64,000 nt of DNA, taken from positions 17,845,607 to 17,909,606 of the forward strand of contig NC_092357.1 in assembly GCF_963676685.1 (NCBI RefSeq). Direction: 5' to 3'. Positions 1 through 11,365 of the stretch are shown one piece after another; within the stretch, counting starts at the first letter, position 1, and each line of letters begins with the position of its first letter. The position numbers and the translations under genes are program-made. Under the pieces are notes generated by a model. It searched no databases and was not told where the DNA came from. It saw nothing but the letters and a program-made list of their open reading frames with translations. Source of the stretch: Mytilus edulis. Its lineage: Eukaryota; Mollusca; Bivalvia; Mytilida; Mytilidae.

Positions 1-122
1 GACAACTATAGTATATTTGATTCATAACTTTAATTTTCTTTATAAAATGTTTGACTGTTTTAGTTATTGCATTAGATTATTTGCCTTACATAAAACTATT
101 GTCGGAAGTATATGATAAAGCG

Positions 123-254
123 ATTAATACATGGCCTTTTCCATATCAGCCTGGGTATCATCCCTCGACCCATATCAGCACCTCGACTCCGTCTCGGGCT
201 GATATATGGGTCTCGGGATGATACCCAGGCTGATATGGAAAAGGCCATGTATTA
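123..254. repeat. Long perfect-arm palindrome (fold-back element)
   Basis: The arms ATTAATACATGGCC... and ...GGCCATGTATTAAT are inverted copies of each other over about 55 bases each, leaving a loop of about 20 bases. A related palindrome with similar arm sequence (ATACCCAGGC and AATATGGAAAA motifs) lies at 59410-59545, so this is a dispersed fold-back or MITE-like family rather than a local accident. Confidence 0.85.
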
Positions 255-269
255 ATCTCTATGTAACAC

Positions 270-665
270 ATAAACAACCACTGAATTACATGCTCCTGAC
301 TTTGGACAGGCACATACACACATTATGTGGCTGGGTTAAACATGTTATCGGGATCCCAACCCTCCCCTAAACTGGGACAGTGGTATAACATTAGAACTAA
401 CTATAAAAATCAGTTGAAAATGGCTTAATTCATCAGATGGACAAATATACAAGTGGACGTGGCCGGGTACATCCCGACAACAAAAAAACACTAGGAACAG
501 ATCTGAGAGTACTCGCAGTTATCTGACAGCTAGTGCAAAGCTACTAACAACTAATTATAAAAATACATCATGCATCTAAGACTAAATTATCAATCCGTAG
601 ACATCCAACATGCAATGGATTTAGCATAAAGACGTCATAAACAGTCAGAGAAAAACAGGACCTTG
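270..665. repeat. Dispersed repeat, probably Penelope-like 3' flank
   Basis: The segment with GAGAGTACTCGCAGTTA, a CTGACAGCTAGT motif and a later run of TTTAGCATAAAGACGTC-like sequence recurs at about 54110-54400. There it lies directly 3' of a Penelope-like RT ORF on the minus strand. The placement suggests it is the 3' non-coding region of that element family, here as a solo fragment. The link to the RT is inferred from adjacency only. Confidence 0.5.
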
Positions 666-1335
666 TGTAGTTTATTTCCGTGTTGGTGTCCACGGTCATT
701 AAAAGGTTAGGTATATCATTCATGATTGTCAAGAAAATTGATCATCGCAGTCACAGTTTTCATAACGTGTTTAGTATTCAAAGTAACATTACTCCTATCT
801 TCATTTACATTTAACATGTTTAATAAATTAACTGTTTTATTCACCTCAACACTCCATCCTTTTCCCATGTTGATGCCTAACGCCAAACCTTTAATATTTT
901 CCTGTTTTGGTCTATCCGTGTTAACTTACATTAAAGTCTTAAACAAGAAATACTTTGCTTACTGCAACAAGAAAGCCTCTCCATATCACCACGTGTCGAA
1001 ATGTTTAACGTATTTTTATCAACAGACAAAAAGTATTTACAAACCTTATTTTGGACAGTGTTAATAACGCTTGATGATTTTTCCCCTATATGGCACTCCC
1101 GTACACCAATACTGGCTCCACCATTGAATTATATAGTTCTGTAAATACTTGTCAGACATACCGCCTGACAAAATAAAATTTTCCGTTTGGTTTTATCAAA
1201 TGTTAAGTGATCGTCTAACCATATTTCTAAATATTTATACGAATCCGTCATTAGAATGTCGTTGTTTTTAACATTTGAATTGAAAAGACGTCATGTTAAA
1301 CAATTGAGATCTAAAATGTACCAGTTAAGTCTTTT

Positions 1336-2459
1336 CTAGAGTGGAACTGAAATAAATAACAGACAATACAATGTACTTCAATGAGACGGCAACCCTATAA
1401 CACAGCGAATCGGTTAATAGATTTATATTAGTCAGCATAGTTATGGTATACGTTGTTTTTAAGTAAGAAAAGAGAAAGAATAAAACTAAATGGTATATAT
1501 CACTTTTCAAATACATTGGATTTTCTCTATCTCAATCTAAAGTAGGCGAGCCTTCAAACTATATAATATTAAATAAATGGTGCAGTATTTAAGGCGAAAT
1601 TTGACGTATTGGTTAAAATCCGTATTTCTATAATTCAACTTTCCTGGTTTTCCTGTATTAAATATGAATATTCATATAAAAAATTCAAAATATATTAAAA
1701 TTGAATCTCTTACATGTCTAAGTTTTCCAAGAATTTGAATTTCGTTTCTTTATATAAATCAAGGAAGATATTATTCTAAAATTGCCAAATAGAAAACTCT
1801 CCACTAGAGAGCGAATGACAAGTTCGAAACGCATACCGCATAGTAAGCTATAGAATATATGTATTCAAATAAGTTTTTAGCGGATAATTGTATATGCACA
1901 TGTATTTTTTTGTGTGTTCTATTGATTAACAAGAAAAGATAGAAATCAACTTACGGAGTCACAATAATCCATCACCACCAGTACCACTTCCGAGACCGCC
2001 TCTCATCATAGCGGAAGGGGCAATAACTGGAATTGGTTGAGGTAAATAATGGATTGTTTCATCGACGTACCCCCCCCCCCCATTTTTGCCATATCCGTGG
2101 TGACCTTCATTTCAATAACTAGAATATCCTCTTCCAGATCCACCATATCCTGAGTAACTTCACAAGTGTTTTACATTTCCGTAGCTTTGATCGTATCCAC
2201 CATTCTCGTAGCTTTTACCTTATCCATCATTTTCGTAGCTTTGACCGTATCAACCATTTCCGTAGCTTTGACTGTATCCAAAATTTCCGTAGCTTTGACT
2301 GTATCCAACATTTCCGTAGCTTTGACTGTATCCAACATTTCCGTAGCTTTGACTGTATCCTCCTCCGAATCCGCCATAACTTCCGCCATAATAATCAGCG
2401 GCAAGAATTCCCTTCATGCCACAAAGGCAAACAAAGATGGCGACGGAAACAAGTTTCAT
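1336..2459 (-). pseudogene. Gly/Tyr-rich secreted protein pseudogene, inverted copy of 6279-7324
   Basis: Reading the minus strand, an ATG at 2459 follows a splice-acceptor-like TTTTTAG and opens a signal peptide (MKLVSVAIFVCLCG, ILA) and YSQSYGN repeats. The frame then meets five in-frame stops in the repeat region and beyond, while codon register with the intact paralogue is kept through GHHGYGK, GGYVDETIHYLPQPIP and the Gly-rich tail. The splice donor CC|GTAAGT is conserved (exon end at 1955), the intron aligns to that of the paralogue, and the acceptor TTTCAG is kept at 1347-1349. The second exon starts TTCCACTC as in the paralogue but stops at TAG (1336-1338) instead of encoding the hydrophobic tail. 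A C12 run (G12 in sense) adds two glycines without shifting frame. It is therefore a recently decayed full-length gene copy, not a retrocopy, because introns are retained. Confidence 0.88.
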
Positions 2460-2709
2460 TCTAAAAAGGATATAAAAAAACATATTTTGACCCATAAATA
2501 TCATATGTAAATCAACAACAGAACATAACTAAAAGTTAATATGTAGTATTATCGCTATTTTGTTCATTTTTCCTTTGATCTTTTTTTGTGATAATTTTGA
2601 TATCATGCTTGAGATGAAAAATTATCGCTAGAAACTAAGAGGCACGTGGCGTTGCTAATGAAATTGACATTAAATTGACAACGTCGTCATAGGTAAAATA
2701 GCGATAAAC

Positions 2710-2810
2710 AGATTATCATTGGTCATCTCAACTCGATTGTTATCTCGCTTTCGCCGTACGGTCGGCTCAAGCGAGAAAATCAATCTCGTTGAAATGATCA
2801 ACGATAATCT
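2710..2810. repeat. Imperfect palindrome, insertion in left arm
   Basis: About 42 bases beginning AGATTATCATTGG are mirrored by the sequence ending CGATAATCT around a GTACGGTC centre. It lies upstream of the pseudogene, and I see no counterpart in the right arm, so it looks like a fold-back insertion. Confidence 0.7.
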
Positions 2811-3842
2811 ATAATTATATCATCTTTTACTTTTTCAAATTAAGGTTCATATTAGTGACGAAATCAGTGAACTATGTTTTCAACAGATGAGACAACTCGT
2901 AGTTTTTGAAAACTCTCTATATATTTCTATATCTTTTATCAACAATAATAAATTATTATATACCTATGTTATAGACAAATCATTATTTAGATATACATAT
3001 TAAACTCATTTAAATACAGATGCCCTTAGGGACAAATAAAAGACATTTTGTTTATACCATGTAAAGGTATTATTTAGAATCAGAAAAAGTAAAAGGCTGT
3101 TTTTAATATCAAATACCGAATAACAATTATGAATATATATTAAAAAAATTGAACAAAAAAAAATTCGGAACTGTTAATTGTATTTCATTACCCATATCTT
3201 TGTTTACTGCCATTATTATAATGGATCAAAATAAGGTTGACATGAAAAAGAACATTCACTAAAAAATCGTTCTAACAAATTAGCATACGAATAATTCAAC
3301 TTCCCATTTGTAGAAATTACTTGTGCAGTCAGTAAAGACATAGATACCTTATTAGATACTAATTTGAAAAATATATAAGATTTACATTTCAATTATTATC
3401 TGCAAGTCTTACATAAATGCTCATTGCTTCAACTAAACACTCATTTCCGGAATTAAATTGAACGTTGTCATTTTAAAGTTTGGTTAATAATTTGAATTAA
3501 TTTATCTACATTGACATCAATGATGTCAAATTAAAGTTAAGCTTTCTAAAAAAAATATCACTTATTATTATTTTTCAAATCATTAATCTAATTTTGAAAT
3601 GACAGTCATATTTCATGCCAGTGACATAAATAACTGATTTGTAATTCTGTTTTGTCGCCGAACCAGGCGTGTGTACCACACATACAATGCAATTGATAGC
3701 CACGCATAAAGTAGTATAGTTATTTTTATGAAACCATGTTTTTGATATTTTTCTGTTATTAACATAAATAGATTGATTTTTTATTTTGTCTGGAGGGTTT
3801 TGTCAATGGATATTTAGGCCTCATTAGAACTAGTCCAAAACA

Positions 3843-3905
3843 GAAATGGGGAATGTGTCAAAGAGACCACAACTCGACCATAGAACAGACAACAGCAACA
3901 AACAT
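3843..3905. repeat. Fragment of dispersed repeat family B
   Basis: The motif AATGGGGAATGTGTCAAAGA followed by GACC..ACCATAGA.CAGACAACAGC matches the ends of the much longer copies at 27966, 43573 and 52070. Only the terminal ~60 bases are present here. Confidence 0.7.
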
Positions 3906-4763
3906 TTCGCATAACAAAATGCAAAAAAGTATATTGTTTAAAAGTGAATATATAACCGACACTTGCAACCATTTCCTCAGAAAAGCGATCATCCATCCCT
4001 TCCATAGAATAACAAATTTTCGCCCCCTAAATCTAAATTTTGATAAAGGAATAAAACACTTACAATGGATGGATCAAAAATTTTAGCAAATGAAACAAAC
4101 TTTAGAATTTGCAACAAGTAAACTTGATAAATAAATTGATTAATCAAAAGGAAAATAAAGTAGATTTAAAACATGAGAAATCGGCATTAATTTAGCCAAA
4201 TAAAGTAAGGTTTTCTAATAAAAGATATAACTGATCATTTCGTCAAATTATTAAACAACTTTAAAATAACACTAAATAAAAAGTTCAATTTAATGTTGGA
4301 AATGAATGAAAAGACGATGAATTCAGCTTTAATGTCTGACCAGCATAAAACAAATGCAATATATATACCTATTTGTTTTTTCAAATAAGAATATTATCTA
4401 ATAAGTTATGTATGCATGTATGTCTACTGACAGTACAAGTAATAATACAGAATATCTACAAAAAGGAAGTTAATCCTAGTATAAAATGATTGTCAGGCTT
4501 ACTTGGAATTACTTATCTTTTGAAACACAGAGTAGTCAGGTAAACTTATTTGTATACTTTCGTGAGAACGAATTTTTATTGAATATCTATTTTTATTTCA
4601 ACGTTTTATGGTTCATTATACATCTTATATTAATGGTAAGAAACAAAGATAAAACGTTATGAAATACTATTATACTAGTTCCGAATATTTTTTTTTAATG
4701 TCCAATCTTTTTAATATAAAACAGATATACTCATAATTATTATTCGGTGTTTTAATATTATAC

Positions 4764-4900
4764 AAATATAGCCTTTGTATGAGGTCGATACAAGGATATA
4801 TTTACCTGAAAGAAGTATATTGACTGAGGACGAAGTCCGAGGTCGATATACTTCTTTGGGTCAAGATATCCTGTATTGACATTATACAAAGGCTAAATTT
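4764..4900. repeat. Palindromic fold-back element
   Basis: AAATATAGCCTTTGTAT at the left end is mirrored by ATACAAAGGCTAAATTT at the right end. A second inner pair (AAGAAGTATAT and ATATACTTCTT) surrounds a GAGGACGAAGTCCGAGGTC centre. It is an insertion in the right arm of the large inverted repeat. Confidence 0.75.
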
Positions 4901-5184
4901 GTTATATCATCAATTTCCGACCATATTTGTATACAAATCGTAATTTGATTTTGTTGAAATTTTATAGATATTGTATTTTCTCCTTGACAATAACAAAATA
5001 TTAGATGTTATTTCATTTACTTTTTTTGTTTGTTTGACATCTTATGTATTTGAAGATTTTTTTTTTCGTCAATTAATCGACCACAAATATCATTTGTTTT
5101 AAAAGGTTAACACTGAGTGTCCTTTCATTCATTTCATGTCGTCACAAAGTATATCGGTTATTAGATATTCTAAAAATAACCGTA

Positions 5185-5373
5185 CAATATGTTTTTTGCT
5201 GTGCAATATGCTTTTTGCTGTGCAATATGCTTTTTGCTGTGCAATATGCTTTTTGCTGTGCAAAATGCTTTTTGCTGTGCAATATGCTTTTTGCTGTGCA
5301 ATATGCTTTTTGCTGTGCAATATGCTTTTTGCTGTGCAATATGCTTTTTGCTGTGCAATATGCTTTTTGCTAT
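5185..5373. repeat. 19-bp tandem repeat, about 10 copies
   Basis: The unit AATATGCTTTTTGCTGTGC repeats head to tail with almost no divergence (one unit has AAAATGC). Because 19 is not a multiple of 3, every frame cycles through all three readings of the unit. This produces several overlapping spurious open frames on both strands. Confidence 0.95.
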
Positions 5374-6278
5374 ACGCCGTTTTCTCTCTATCTTCGAAAA
5401 TTTTGTTTAACATGTGACTATCCCTGAACGAATCAAATTAGTTAAAATATACAAAATAATGATATTTTTAAGATACTAAATAATATCGTTTATCACTTAA
5501 AATAAATGTACTTTTTGAATTATCAAAACCAATTTAGATTATTACAAAAGTATTATTTAAGTTAAAATATAATTAGAATAAAATCATGTTATTTTCATCT
5601 TTTCTTGTGGACAAACTACATATATAAAAAATAAAGTTGTCTATTATTTTCCCGAAGGGCATTTAATTTGTATGTACAACAGATTATTTGAACATATCTA
5701 TTTTTTTAACTAAATAATGATTTGTTTATTTAAAGAATGGCTATTATTTATTTCGAATTTATTGAACCATAAAATTAATTTGTGACCCTTTACATTGAAT
5801 AATCCTCGAAATAGGTTTAATTTTTATAATCAGTTTTTATTGTTGATGAAATATATATATATAGAGTTACAAAATTCTAGGTGGACTAATTCAATGTAGA
5901 AATATAAAATGTTATCAAGCAAATTATTTTCATTATCAACACGTCATTCATTGGCTAAATAGTAAATTTTCCATAGTATATTTTTATATTGCAGAAGCTT
6001 GCAGTTGTAATATATATATTTTCTACAGAAGACAATACTCACCTACATTCATGCAATAACACTTTTATTATATTGTATAGCAAAGATTGAAAACTGTTGA
6101 AAACATAGTTCACTGTCTGATTTCATTACTAATTTGAACCTTATTTGCACAAGTAAAAGATGATATATTATCAAATTCTATTTTTAGTTAAGTTCCATAT
6201 ACTTTCCACTGCTGATTAAAATAGAATTAAACATCCAAAATACGTAGTTCAGTATTTTTTTTTTTAATTCTTAATAGA

Positions 6279-7324
6279 ATGAAACTTGTCATCTCCACTG
6301 TCGCCATCTTGGTTTGCCTTTGTGGCATGAAGGGAATTCTTGCCGACGATTATTATAGCGGAAGTTACGGTGGAATCGGAGGAGGATACGGCCAAAGCTA
6401 CGGAAATGGTGGATACGGTCAAAGCTACGGCAGCGGTGGATACAGTAGCTACGGAAATAGCGGATACGGAAGTAGCTACGGAAATGGTGGACATTTAGGA
6501 GGTTACTCCGGCTATGGAAAGGGCTATTCTGGTTATGGAAATGAAGGTCACCACGGATATGGCAAAAAGGGGGGTTACGTAGACGAAACAATCCATTATT
6601 TACCCCAACCAATTCCAGTTATTGCTCCTTCTACTTTGATGGGAGGCGGAATCGGAGGTGGTATCGGTGGCGGTCTCGGAGGTGGTATTGGTGGTGATGG
6701 ATTATCGTCAATCCGTAAGTTGATTTCTATCTTTTCTTGTCAATCAATAAAACAAATCAAAAATACATATGCCTATACACGTATACGCTAATGCAGATGA
6801 GTTTCAAAATTATTGTTTTTTATGCAAGTTGGTCTCTGATCCAGAGTTATCTCTTTGGCAATTTTAGAATAATATCTTCCTTTATTCATATAAAGAAATG
6901 AAATTCAAATTTTAAAGAATCACTTTTAATATATTTTGAAATTTTTCATTTAAATATTTGTATTTAATACTAGGCAACCAGAAAAGTTGAACTATGGGAA
7001 TACAGTTTTTAACCAACCCATCAAATTTCGCTATATAATTTTCAGCATATAAGTATTATATAAAATGCTTCCCTGTTTTAGATTGAGACAAAGAAGCCTA
7101 AATGTATTTGAAAAGTAATATTAACCATGTAGGTTATTCCTTCTGATTGTACTTAATATCAACGTATACAATAATTATGCTGACCTGTATAAATTTATTT
7201 ACCAATTATCTGTGTTATGGGTTTGTTGTCTTATTAACGTATATTGTATTGTCCATTATTCATTTCAGTTCCACTCCTTTTGTTGGTACCTTTTTTGTTC
7301 AATAACAACAACAACAACAATTAA
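6279..7324 (+). CDS. Gly/Tyr-rich secreted structural protein (shell-matrix/byssal type), two coding exons
   Basis: CDS joins 6279-6714 and 7269-7324, giving 163 residues. The ATG follows an acceptor-like CTTAATAG, so an upstream 5' UTR exon is likely. Residues 1-22 form a signal peptide (MKLVIS..ILA, cleavage before DD). Residues ~25-90 are YG repeats (GYGQSYGNGGYGQSYG and variants), residues ~91-115 hold GYGKKGGYVDETIHYLPQPI, and then a GGGIGGG tract follows. The donor is CC|GTAAGT and the acceptor TTTCAG|TT; the phase-1 join is exact and adds LPLLLLVPFLFNNNNNNN before TAA. The terminal hydrophobic run followed by seven Asn is unusual for a secreted matrix protein and could be a membrane or assembly segment. 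The composition resembles shematrin-like and other Gly/Tyr-rich mantle or foot secretory proteins; the exact family is not established from sequence alone. Paralogues are the pseudogene at 1336-2459 and the gene at 17964. Confidence 0.85.
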
Positions 7325-7691
7325 ACAGCTTTAAGATCGTTATGGTAAGTGTATTCTACTTTTCAATATATATATACATACACCAATAATGAAAAAAAAT
7401 GCAAGACAGATTCCAAATTGAAAATCAAAACTCATAATGAAGTAATTATTTTAGTTTTTTGTTTACAACCTCGGATATTTTCCGAAAATTTGTTATATTT
7501 TTGTTTTGCTATCCCCTGATACCTGGAATGCCCTATGCACCTGTTGACGATTAATCAAGAAGATTTTTTTTTACACATACACATAAGCATAGATCTAGAA
7601 GATAAAAGACAAAGCCACTTTTAAATGTGAACAAAAACATATTTCATAAAGTCCATGGAATGAGATATGCCAAAATTTAAACTTAGTATGA

Positions 7692-7730
7692 TTGACGCGC
7701 GTTTTTCGACACAAATTACCAGTGACGCTC
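7692..7730 (-). ncRNA. Decayed hammerhead ribozyme remnant
   Basis: On the minus strand the order GCGTCACTGGTAA, then GTCGAAAAACGCGCGTC follows the layout of the intact copies. The catalytic CUGANGA box is CUGGUAA and the stem II strands no longer pair, so it should be inactive. Confidence 0.6.
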
Positions 7731-8408
7731 ATAAAAAAGAAAGAAAAGTAATATTAATAAAGGGAAATACACGTATGTCTTTTAAAGTTAGATCCATTCG
7801 AGGCTTCATAGTTTTACTGTTAGATTATTAATTAATGAAAGCGATAACGAGGGCGATTAGTGTTTGGTCTTTGAGATCAGATTCATTCAAGAAAGTAATG
7901 TGCCAAATAAGCCGCCAATGTCTGCAGTCTGCATTGTATTGGAAAAAAGAAATCTTCAATATCTTGTTTATAACTTTTAAATTTTCATTTCAGAATTTCA
8001 AACCATATTTTAGAGAAGAGAGATAATGCCTGAATCATCGTGTGAATGGAGTGAATGGAACAGTGTGATTAAGTTTACACGACAGTACTACAATGCAGAA
8101 CTGATATGAAAAGTTTGCATCGAAATATGTCGATTGTAATAAGAAGAGATGGCATTGCAATCTTTTGGTTTTGATTAGAAAAGATTGCATTGTAATCTAT
8201 TGATTGTTAATTTATATTTGTTATTAAAACAATACTCTTATAAAGTGTACATTGTTTATTATAATTATCCCACATACAAATGAAAGTTTCGAAGGTTGAT
8301 TTCTAAAACTTCTTGTCGTCTAAGAAATAAACAGCGTGGGCGCAAAACTTTAATTGGCCTTTGCACACACATTTTGAGATATGAAAAGGTACCAGGATTA
8401 TAATTTAG

Positions 8409-8453
8409 TACGCCAGACGCGCGTTTCGTCTACATAAGACTCATCAGTGACGC
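8409..8453 (-). ncRNA. Hammerhead ribozyme, type I, intact core
   Basis: Minus-strand reading gives GCGUCA, then the core box CUGAUGA, stem II GUC/GAC with loop UUAUGUA, the GAAA box, a minimal self-complementary stem III ACGCGCGU, then C as the cleavage-site nucleotide followed by UGGCGU. GCGUCA pairs with UGGCGU to close stem I (six pairs, two G-U). All invariant core positions are present. It is embedded in a dispersed repeat that continues to GGTACC at its 3' side (plus 8388). Such ribozymes are known in Penelope-like elements and in small non-autonomous retrozymes of bivalves. Confidence 0.85.
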
Positions 8454-9754
8454 TCATATCAAAATATTTATAAAGCCAATCAAGTTCAAAGTTAAAGAGC
8501 ATTGAGGATCCTGTGAAACCGTGCTTATGTGTAGAACAAAAGCTAACTAATAATTTACAAAAGCCTGTAGTAACGTTAATGACGTTTTTGCAATTGATCC
8601 CGCGATCATGCTCGATATTTTTCTATAAAGTAATATTCATGAAAACATTACAAGAACCCTCATACATGTATAGCCTGTCACATGTATTTTAGTCATTAGT
8701 ATGCTGGTGACGTATTGTGCCTTATTTCATATTACATGCTAAGCCGTTGATTTGTGTCCTTATATCTTGGAAGCGAAACATAGTACAACTAACCCTTATC
8801 GGGTTTGCTTGATAAGCGACTGGTACGGGCATGTACTAGCGTTTTCATATTGCACAAAGAATAATATAATTTTGCATTTTCATTTTGCTCCACTTCTTGT
8901 TAGATATGCCTTTAATCGTCAGCCAAAAAAAAGAGGATTTGATGGTTCATAAGTCTATGTATGCATTTTTAATGAAATCGTTAGCAATTTTAAAATTCAG
9001 ATGATTCCATCACGTTAAACTAAAGGGGCATTAACTGTCAAACTCATGTTCACCGATTTGACTCAAATTCTCGTGTTAGATTCGTAACATACTAAACGTT
9101 TATCCAAATTACAATAAGTCTGAAATAAACAGCTAACAATGCATGTACTCGATAATATTCATCAGAATTTCTTGTGCATTTTTAAATCACTCTACCATCT
9201 AATAAACAATTGAGAAGTTTTTTACGAAGACTTCTGACGATAACCTATTCCGACATAAACATAAACATCAATATAGATAGATAGCAACATCTAGCAGTTG
9301 GACAGATTTCTATGTCGGATTGATTTCACGTTATAGGTTTTAAAATTAAGTTAATTATTGTTTGTTCCTGTATAAGAATGATTTCTTGTAGAATGAATCA
9401 GTCAACAAAATGGTTCACCTTTCTTTCACTTTAAATGTTGACAATCCTTTCCTTTTAACATGTTTAATGGCTGAATGCGACTTAAACATGTGTAAGTAAT
9501 CTCTAGCTAATTGTATAGATTAAAGGTCACACGAATACGGATTCAATAAGGTCGAGTTAGTCACTTGCAAGTGAATCATTTATCAGCGATGTTTTTTTGC
9601 TAATTTTTAGAAACATGACATAAATTTGCTGCTAAATTGTTATTTCATTATTTCATTTTTATTATTGATTACAACAAACTAAATCATATTTATGTAAGCA
9701 TATGATGTAAAAGATAAAGGATTTTGTTTAATGGTAGAATAAATCTAAAATACA

Positions 9755-9950
9755 TGCAGGCTAGAGGTATAGGGGAGGGTTGAGATCTCATAAACATGTA
9801 CTAGTATACATTTTTTTAGGGGCCAGCTGAAGGACGCCTCCGGGTGCGGGAGTTTCTCGCTATATTGAAGACCAATTAGTGGCCTTCGGCTGTTGTCTGC
9901 TCTATGGTCGGGTTGTTGTCGCTTTGACACATTCTCAATTTCCTTTCTTA
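9755..9950. repeat. Dispersed repeat family B, partial, reverse orientation
   Basis: It carries GGGGAGGGTTGAGATCTCAT, GGGGCCAGCTGAAGGACGCC, the CATGGTCGGGTTGTTGTC-type end and TTTGACACATTCTCAATTTC. These are the reverse complement of the copies at 27966-28440 and 52070-52545. An open frame at 9745-9930 (-) is only this repeat. Confidence 0.8.
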
Positions 9951-10692
9951 ATTTTATCTCCTCATACTCTCCTCAAACATAAAGTTGTGTGTGATCGTTT
10001 CCATCGGTTTTGAAATTGTACATATGTAATTTTTCCTTCTATATTCCCAAGCACTTTGCAATTGTTGCTGTTTGCTCTCATGTTGTGCTTTTACACTAAA
10101 GGTTTTGGAACGGGTTAACCGTTCATAAACTAGTTGGACCCTGCAATAAATGTTTATATTGGTTCACATTTTATCATGCCATAAACTTTTATAGCTTATT
10201 ATACGGTATGGAATTTGCAACTTGTTGAAGACCGTATGAAAACTAATAGTTGCTTATATCCATGTACTTTGGTTTCTAGTGGATATTTGTTTCATTGGTA
10301 ATATTACCGCACTTCTTAATTTTTAAATATCTATGGAAAAAAAAGACGAAGGAGGTTATATAAGCCTCTCCAACGCGATACTGTTAATTCTAGTAAATTG
10401 TTATACTCTCTATAATTAATTTAATCATTTTCGTCAAGTACACTTAAATTTATATCCTCGACTCCAGTATCACCTCAACAACCCAGCGAAAGTAATCCAT
10501 ACTTAACCAATTATACTGTAAAATTGTACAATTAAATGATACTTACCTTAAGTCGAAATTTGTTTGTAATTTTGTTGAATCTATTTATGCTGAGAGTTAA
10601 CATGAGAGTGCGCATGCCAGTCGTAGAGGTCACTTTTCAGAGAATGTAACAGAGCACATAGTACACAAGATACACCAGAAAAACAAATAAAA

Positions 10693-10741
10693 TTGGGCGG
10701 GAATACGAGTTATCAGGTGGGCATGTTTCAGAGATATGTGA
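10693..10741. repeat. Single copy of the GGGCGGGAATACGAGTTATC motif
   Basis: This ~48-base sequence, ending in TTTCAGAGATATGTGA, recurs as a back-to-back inverted pair at 11213-11333. Confidence 0.8.
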
Positions 10742-10859
10742 TCTGTTACACATAACCAGGCTGTTTTATGTCGATATCATCAGGCATAAATAATTACAAA
10801 GTAGTAATTAAGTTAAACTTGTATTCTATCAAAGTATAACTAAACAATATATATGTTCC

Positions 10860-10957
10860 AGACCGTATGAGTATTTGGACCGTACGCGTACGGTCTGGAC
10901 CGTATGCGTACTTTTTCAAAATACGCATACGGTCGGACCGTACGCGTACGGTCTGAC
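10860..10957. repeat. Nested perfect palindromes of GACCGTACGCGTACGGTC
   Basis: The 18-bp perfect palindrome occurs at 10878-10895 and 10936-10953. Between them, a variant with GTATGCGTA and TACGCATAC forms a stem-loop (10898-10934). Six half-sites of ACCGTA type occur within 100 bases, far richer in CpG than the surroundings. A 71-residue open frame (10794-11009, -) merely runs through it. Confidence 0.85.
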
Positions 10958-11212
10958 TAATATCTAAGAAGTTGGTCAGGTTTATTACATACAAATGTAT
11001 ATATAACAAGTATCAAAATAACTTATATCTCAAATTAATATAAAAATTTCAATTATAGTAATTGAAATAAAAACTTAATATTTTAATTTAAAAAAAAATC
11101 ATGCTTATTTAATCTGTTAATCCCTTGTATTAAGCATGTCAGTAATTCATTAATTTCAGCCAAGTATGCTCATTGAAATTCTCGGAAGTAAACATAATGT
11201 GGGAGTACAATT

Positions 11213-11333
11213 GTTGCATATATATAATGTCACATATCTCTGAAGCATGCCCGCCCGATAACTCGTATTCCCGCCCAATACGAGTTATCGGGCAGGCATG
11301 TTTCAGAGATATGTGACATTATATATGCAACTT
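11213..11333. repeat. Palindrome with ~40-bp arms
   Basis: TTGCATATATATAATGTCAC leads into CATATCTCTGAAGCATGCC and CGATAACTCG, mirrored from CGAGTTATCG to GTGACATTATATATGCAA. It comprises two inverted copies of the motif at 10693-10741. Confidence 0.85.
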
Positions 11334-11365
11334 TATAGTAAACTGTTCATTCTTATTCTAATTAA

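Larger units (their letters stand above)
1..1335. other. Gene-free flank with palindrome and repeat remnant
   Basis: Apart from the palindrome at 123-254 and a dispersed repeat at about 270-665 (similar to 54110-54400), I see no coding signal. The open frame at 726-1064 has low-complexity, AT-driven composition and no recognisable domain. Confidence 0.5.
1336..7325. repeat. Very large imperfect inverted repeat (arms ~2.3-3 kb)
   Basis: The left arm (about 1336-3660) reads, on the minus strand, as a diverged copy of the right arm (about 4250-7325). Matches I can align include the whole Gly/Tyr gene with its intron, AAACATAGTTCACTG upstream (6102 region against 2870 region), CTAAATAATGATTTGT (5707 against 2985), the TATTCGG segment (4740 against 3120), and CAAATTATTAA with TTCAATTTAAT nearer the centre. 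The central 3.66-4.25 kb holds a fragment of a dispersed repeat at 3843-3905. Later insertions interrupt each arm: a palindrome at 2710-2810 on the left, and a palindrome at 4764-4900 and a 19-bp array at 5185-5373 on the right. Confidence 0.8.
7325..11365. other. Repeat-rich intergenic DNA, no gene seen
   Basis: This stretch contains hammerhead units at 7692-7730 (decayed) and 8409-8453, a family B repeat at 9755-9950, a decayed family A copy at about 10190-10315, and the palindrome clusters at 10693-11333. No ORF has a recognisable domain, and the open frames at 7835 and 8752 show no repeated or paralogous support. Confidence 0.5.

Noticed and set aside
726-1064. 112-residue plus-strand frame
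   Set aside because: No domain, no paralogue and AT-driven composition; the start has no supporting context.
5129-5427. Five overlapping frames of 62-94 residues
   Set aside because: All are readings of the 19-bp tandem repeat, which cycles through frames.
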